DNA from: an uncultured Fibrobacterota bacterium
Lineage (GTDB): Bacteria > Fibrobacterota > Chitinivibrionia > Chitinivibrionales > CAIOZP01
Assembly (NCBI GenBank): GCA_903862805.1
Contig: CAIOZP010000054.1
Span: forward strand, 1 to 8,771
Reading direction: 5' to 3'
Length of the DNA: 8,771 bases
The notes under the pieces: model-generated
Told to the model about the DNA's origin: nothing
Database searches by the model: none
What the model saw: only the letters and a program-made list of their open reading frames with translations
In this document: in pieces, positions 5,698-8,771 of the stretch
How the letters are laid out: each line of letters starts with the position of its first letter
How positions within the stretch are numbered: position 1 is the first letter of the stretch
Made by a program: the position numbers and the translations under genes

Positions 5698-8600
5698 TCA
5701 GCTGTTGGTTCCACCGGCAGCAAGCTGCTTCAGCATATTGAACCGCTCAGTGACCACGCCCTGTGCATGTTCAATGAGGTGCGCTGAAACTTCCGGATTC
5801 GACTTGGCGAGGATCTTGTAACGGTTCTCGTTCATGACATAGTCATTGAGAGTCATCGTCGGATCTTTGCTATCAAGCAAAAGCGGATTCTTGCCTTCGT
5901 CCTTCAGAGCCGGATTGTAGCGGAAGAGCGGCCAGTGACCGGACTCGACAGCGTACTTCTGCTCCTGAAGACCGAGCTTCATATCCTTAATACCGTGAGC
6001 AACACAATGGCTGTAGGCAAGGATCAACGACGGACCATCGTAGGCTTCGGCTTCGACGAGTGCCTTGACAACCTGATTCGGATTGGCTCCGAGGCTGACC
6101 TTGGCAACGTAAACGTAACCGTAGCTCATTGCGATCATGGCGAGATCCTTCTTTACAACTGCCTTGCCGCTGGCTGCGAACTTCGCAACTGCGCCCATCG
6201 GAGTTGACTTGCTCGCCTGACCACCGGTGTTTGAATAAACTTCGGTGTCGAGAACCATGATGTTCACGTTTTTGCCGGAAGCAAGAACGTGGTCAAGTCC
6301 ACCGTAACCGATGTCGTATGCCCAACCGTCACCACCGAATGCCCAGACTGACTTCTTAACGAGGTAGTCGGCAATGGTGATAAGATCTTTGCACTCAAAC
6401 GCGCTGTTTCCAGCAAGCTTGGTTTTGAGCGCCGCGACGCGTCCGCGCTGAGCTTCAATTCCAGTTTGTGTGCTCTGATCGGCTGCAAGGATTTCTCCAA
6501 GAAGGCTGACAACTGTTCCGTCGGCAAGAGACTTTTCGATGATCTGCTTTGCACGCTCTATGGCAAGACCTGCGAACTTGTCGGCGGTCATGCGCATACC
6601 GAAAGCGAACTCGGCGTTGTCTTCAAACAGGGAATTGCTCCATGCCGGTCCACGACCGTCTGCACGGGTGGTGTATGGCGTGGTCGGAAGGTTTCCACCG
6701 TAGATCGACGAACAGCCCGTTGCGTTTGCAATGACCATGCGGTCGCCAAAAAGCTGAGTTACAAGCTTGACATAACCAGTCTCGCCGCAACCAGCACAAG
6801 CACCGGAGAACTCGAACAGTGGCTTGACAAACTGCGAACCCTTGACTGTTCCAAGATCAACAGTAGAAGCATCGATATCCGGAATGACTTCGTTGAAGAA
6901 ATTCCAGTTGTCGCGCTCTGTTACACGAAGAGCTTCCTGCGGATGCATGGAGATCGCACCCTTGTCCTTGGCCGGACAGTTCTCGACGCAGCTTGCACAT
7001 CCGGTACAATCTTCGGGAGCAACCTGAAGCGTGTACTTCTTGCCGGCAAATTCCTTGCCTTTGGCGTCGCAGCTCTTCCAGGTTGCAGGCGCCTTGCCAA
7101 GCAGCGCGGCATCGTAAACCTTCGGACGGATTGCGGCGTGCGGACAAATAAGCGAACAGCGTCCGCACTGGATACAGGTGTCCTGATTCCAGACCGGAAT
7201 GTTCACTGCAATGTTGCGCTTTTCGTACTGGGTTGTTCCAACCGGCCATGTGCCGTCATCAGGCATTTCGGAAACTTTGACAGTTTCACCTTCGAGCTTG
7301 ATGAACTTGCTGGTGACGTTCTTCACGAAGTCAGGAGCACTACCGGAGATCGGAACAATAGCCTCGACCGGATTTGTCGGAGCGGCCGGAACGGTCACCT
7401 CAAACGCATCGGTCACGCCCTTGTCAATCGCGGCATTGTTCATGTTGACGATCTCGTCGCCCTTCTTGCCGTAGGTCTTCTTGATCGCATATTTCATGCT
7501 GTCAATTGCCTGCTTGGCCTCGATAACACCGGCGATTTTGAAGAAAGCAGCCTGCATGATCGTGTTGATACGTCCGCCAAGGCCAAGGCCTTCAGCGATA
7601 TTGATCGCGTCGATCACGTAAAACTTCAGCTTCTTGTCAATGATCTGCTTCTGAACACGGCCGGGAAGTGACGCCCAGACTGTGTCCTTGCTGTGACCGG
7701 TTGTAAGAAGGAATGTTCCGCCAGTCTTGACGTTCTTGAGAAGGTCGTACTTTTCAAGGAAGCTCGGGTTGTGGCAAGCGAGGAAGTCGGCACTTGTAAT
7801 AAGGTAAGGCTTCTGGATCGCGGCCTTTCCGAAACGAAGATGCGACACCGTAACGGTACCGGCCTTCTTCGAGTCGTACACGAAGTAACCCTGAGTATTG
7901 TTGTCAGTCTCATCGGAAATGATCTTGATCGAGTTCTTGTTGGCACCAACGGTACCATCGGAACCGAGACCGTAGAACATCGCCTGGAAGACTCCCTTTT
8001 CGTCAATCGCGTAGGCAGGATCAAGCGGAAGGCTTGTACCACTGACGTCGTCGATAATGCCGACGGTGAAGTTCTTGCGTGGTGCCGTTTCGAGCATGTC
8101 GAAAACAGCCTTGACCATCGGAGGAGTAAACTCTGCCGAGCCAAGACCGTAACGGCCGCCAACGATTTTCGGATAGGATGCGAAACGCTTGTGCCCCTTT
8201 TCCATCTCTTCACCGATTGCCGAACGAACGTCTTCGTAAACCGGCTCGCCGAGTGAACCCGGTTCCTTGGTACGGTCGAGAACAGCAATTCTTTTTGTAG
8301 AAGCAGGAAGTGCATCGACAAAAGCAGCCGCTGTGAAAGGACGATACAAACGAACCTTGAGCACGCCGACTTTTTTGCCTTTTGCAAGCAGATCGTTGAC
8401 TGTCTCTTCGATTGTTTCGCAGCTTGAACCGATGGAAACAATGACGTCTTCTGCATCGGGAGCACCGTAGTAGTCGAACAAATGGTACTGACGACCGGTG
8501 ACCTTGGCGAAACGGTTCATCACATCCTGGATTTTTGCAGGTGCGACTTCATAATACTTGTTGACCGTCTCACGCCCCTGGAAATAAACGTCGGGGTTCT

Positions 8601-8771
8601 GGGCGGTACCACGAATCATCGGACGGTCAGGAGTCAGGGCGCGCGCACGATGTGCAAAGACCATCTTGTCGGTAATCATGGCATGCATGACGTCATCGGT
8701 AAGCGCCTCGATCTTCTGGACTTCATGGGAAGTCCGGAAACCATCGAAGAAATGGACAAACGGGACGCGGG
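5698..8771 (-). CDS. nifJ: Pyruvate:ferredoxin (flavodoxin) oxidoreductase, N-terminus cut by the window
   Basis: This cytoplasmic enzyme converts pyruvate and CoA to acetyl-CoA and CO2 and reduces ferredoxin or flavodoxin. The frame is open to the right edge, giving 1023 visible residues. The Met at 8688 is internal, because VPFVHFFDGFRTSHEVQKIE precedes it in frame. About 170-200 residues should be missing (full-length family about 1170-1230). The order is the single-chain one: rest of the pyrimidine-binding domain, a transketolase C-like domain, the gamma domain (from about 205; FYGLGSDGTVGANKNS), an inserted 8Fe-8S ferredoxin domain with CIQCGRCSLIC (C532, 535, 538, 542) and CTGCASCVENC (C588, 591, 594, 598), then the TPP domain. 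The proximal-cluster cysteines are C658, C661, C686 and C922 (SHC). The TPP motif is GDG (813-815) with SNTGGQ (846-851). All cofactor ligands visible are intact. A strong terminator follows. Confidence 0.98.
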   Translation of the reverse strand, partial: RVPFVHFFDGFRTSHEVQKIEALTDDVMHAMITDKMVFAHRARALTPDRPMIRGTAQNPDVYFQGRETVNKYYEVAPAKIQDVMNRFAKVTGRQYHLFDYYGAPDAEDVIVSIGSSCETIEETVNDLLAKGKKVGVLKVRLYRPFTAAAFVDALPASTKRIAVLDRTKEPGSLGEPVYEDVRSAIGEEMEKGHKRFASYPKIVGGRYGLGSAEFTPPMVKAVFDMLETAPRKNFTVGIIDDVSGTSLPLDPAYAIDEKGVFQAMFYGLGSDGTVGANKNSIKIISDETDNNTQGYFVYDSKKAGTVTVSHLRFGKAAIQKPYLITSADFLACHNPSFLEKYDLLKNVKTGGTFLLTTGHSKDTVWASLPGRVQKQIIDKKLKFYVIDAINIAEGLGLGGRINTIMQAAFFKIAGVIEAKQAIDSMKYAIKKTYGKKGDEIVNMNNAAIDKGVTDAFEVTVPAAPTNPVEAIVPISGSAPDFVKNVTSKFIKLEGETVKVSEMPDDGTWPVGTTQYEKRNIAVNIPVWNQDTCIQCGRCSLICPHAAIRPKVYDAALLGKAPATWKSCDAKGKEFAGKKYTLQVAPEDCTGCASCVENCPAKDKGAISMHPQEALRVTERDNWNFFNEVIPDIDASTVDLGTVKGSQFVKPLFEFSGACAGCGETGYVKLVTQLFGDRMVIANATGCSSIYGGNLPTTPYTTRADGRGPAWSNSLFEDNAEFAFGMRMTADKFAGLAIERAKQIIEKSLADGTVVSLLGEILAADQSTQTGIEAQRGRVAALKTKLAGNSAFECKDLITIADYLVKKSVWAFGGDGWAYDIGYGGLDHVLASGKNVNIMVLDTEVYSNTGGQASKSTPMGAVAKFAASGKAVVKKDLAMIAMSYGYVYVAKVSLGANPNQVVKALVEAEAYDGPSLILAYSHCVAHGIKDMKLGLQEQKYAVESGHWPLFRYNPALKDEGKNPLLLDSKDPTMTLNDYVMNENRYKILAKSNPEVSAHLIEHAQGVVTERFNMLKQLAAGGTNS

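Noticed and set aside
6466..7671. 401-residue open frame on the plus strand inside nifJ
   Set aside because: It is exactly antisense to a clearly functional, fully conserved nifJ segment. Strong codon bias of the true gene keeps stops out of the opposite strand. The translation shows no known motif and has no ribosome binding site I can support.
7626..8465. 279-residue minus-strand frame overlapping nifJ
   Set aside because: It is an alternate frame of nifJ with a composition rich in Arg, Ser and Leu and no recognisable domain. The nifJ frame carries the conserved motifs through the whole stretch.
8686..8688. ATG at 8688 as the nifJ start
   Set aside because: The frame stays open to the window edge and the 27 residues before it match the conserved PFOR segment FFDGFRTSHE, so this Met is internal.

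Overview
The window looks like chromosomal DNA from an anaerobic, Gram-negative-type (diderm) bacterium with roots in a flagellated lineage. A pyruvate:ferredoxin oxidoreductase points to anaerobic or fermentative metabolism. Two lipoprotein-type signal peptides and an exported CxxC protein point to an active export and envelope system. A small flagellar rod-like protein points to flagellar ancestry. No phylum-diagnostic marker is present. A deltaproteobacterial, spirochaete-like or candidate-phylum (for example Riflebacteria-like) origin would fit, but this is a guess. No phage, transposon, CRISPR, rRNA or tRNA signal was seen.

Region A (1-4265, all minus strand, transcribed from right to left) is a tightly packed operon. 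It opens with two housekeeping translation genes, fmt (initiator tRNA formylation) and rsmB (16S rRNA m5C967 methylation). It then continues without a break into a lipoprotein, a 70-residue protein of unknown function, a STAS anti-sigma-factor-antagonist-like protein and a second small lipoprotein. Gene ends overlap by 1-7 bases at four of the five junctions, and at the fifth the stop codon of one gene forms part of the ribosome binding site of the next. After a 72-base gap comes an exported thioredoxin-like protein that runs off the left edge.

Region B (4266-4489) is the control region in front of fmt. It carries a palindrome and repeated TTGGC half-sites, and at its right end the terminator of the EF-hand gene.

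Region C (4490-5591) holds a divergent pair: a cytoplasmic-looking EF-hand protein on the minus strand (start corrected to 5014) and a 105-residue protein made of the N- and C-terminal rod segments of the FlgB/FlgC/FlgG family on the plus strand. The plus-strand gene may be preceded by an 8-codon leader ORF that overlaps its start codon.

Region D (5592-8771) has a strong 13-bp terminator hairpin, then the nifJ-type pyruvate:ferredoxin oxidoreductase on the minus strand, cut off at its N-terminus by the right edge.

The least explained parts are the STAS/70-residue/lipoprotein tail of the fmt-rsmB operon and the divergent EF-hand/FlgC-like pair.
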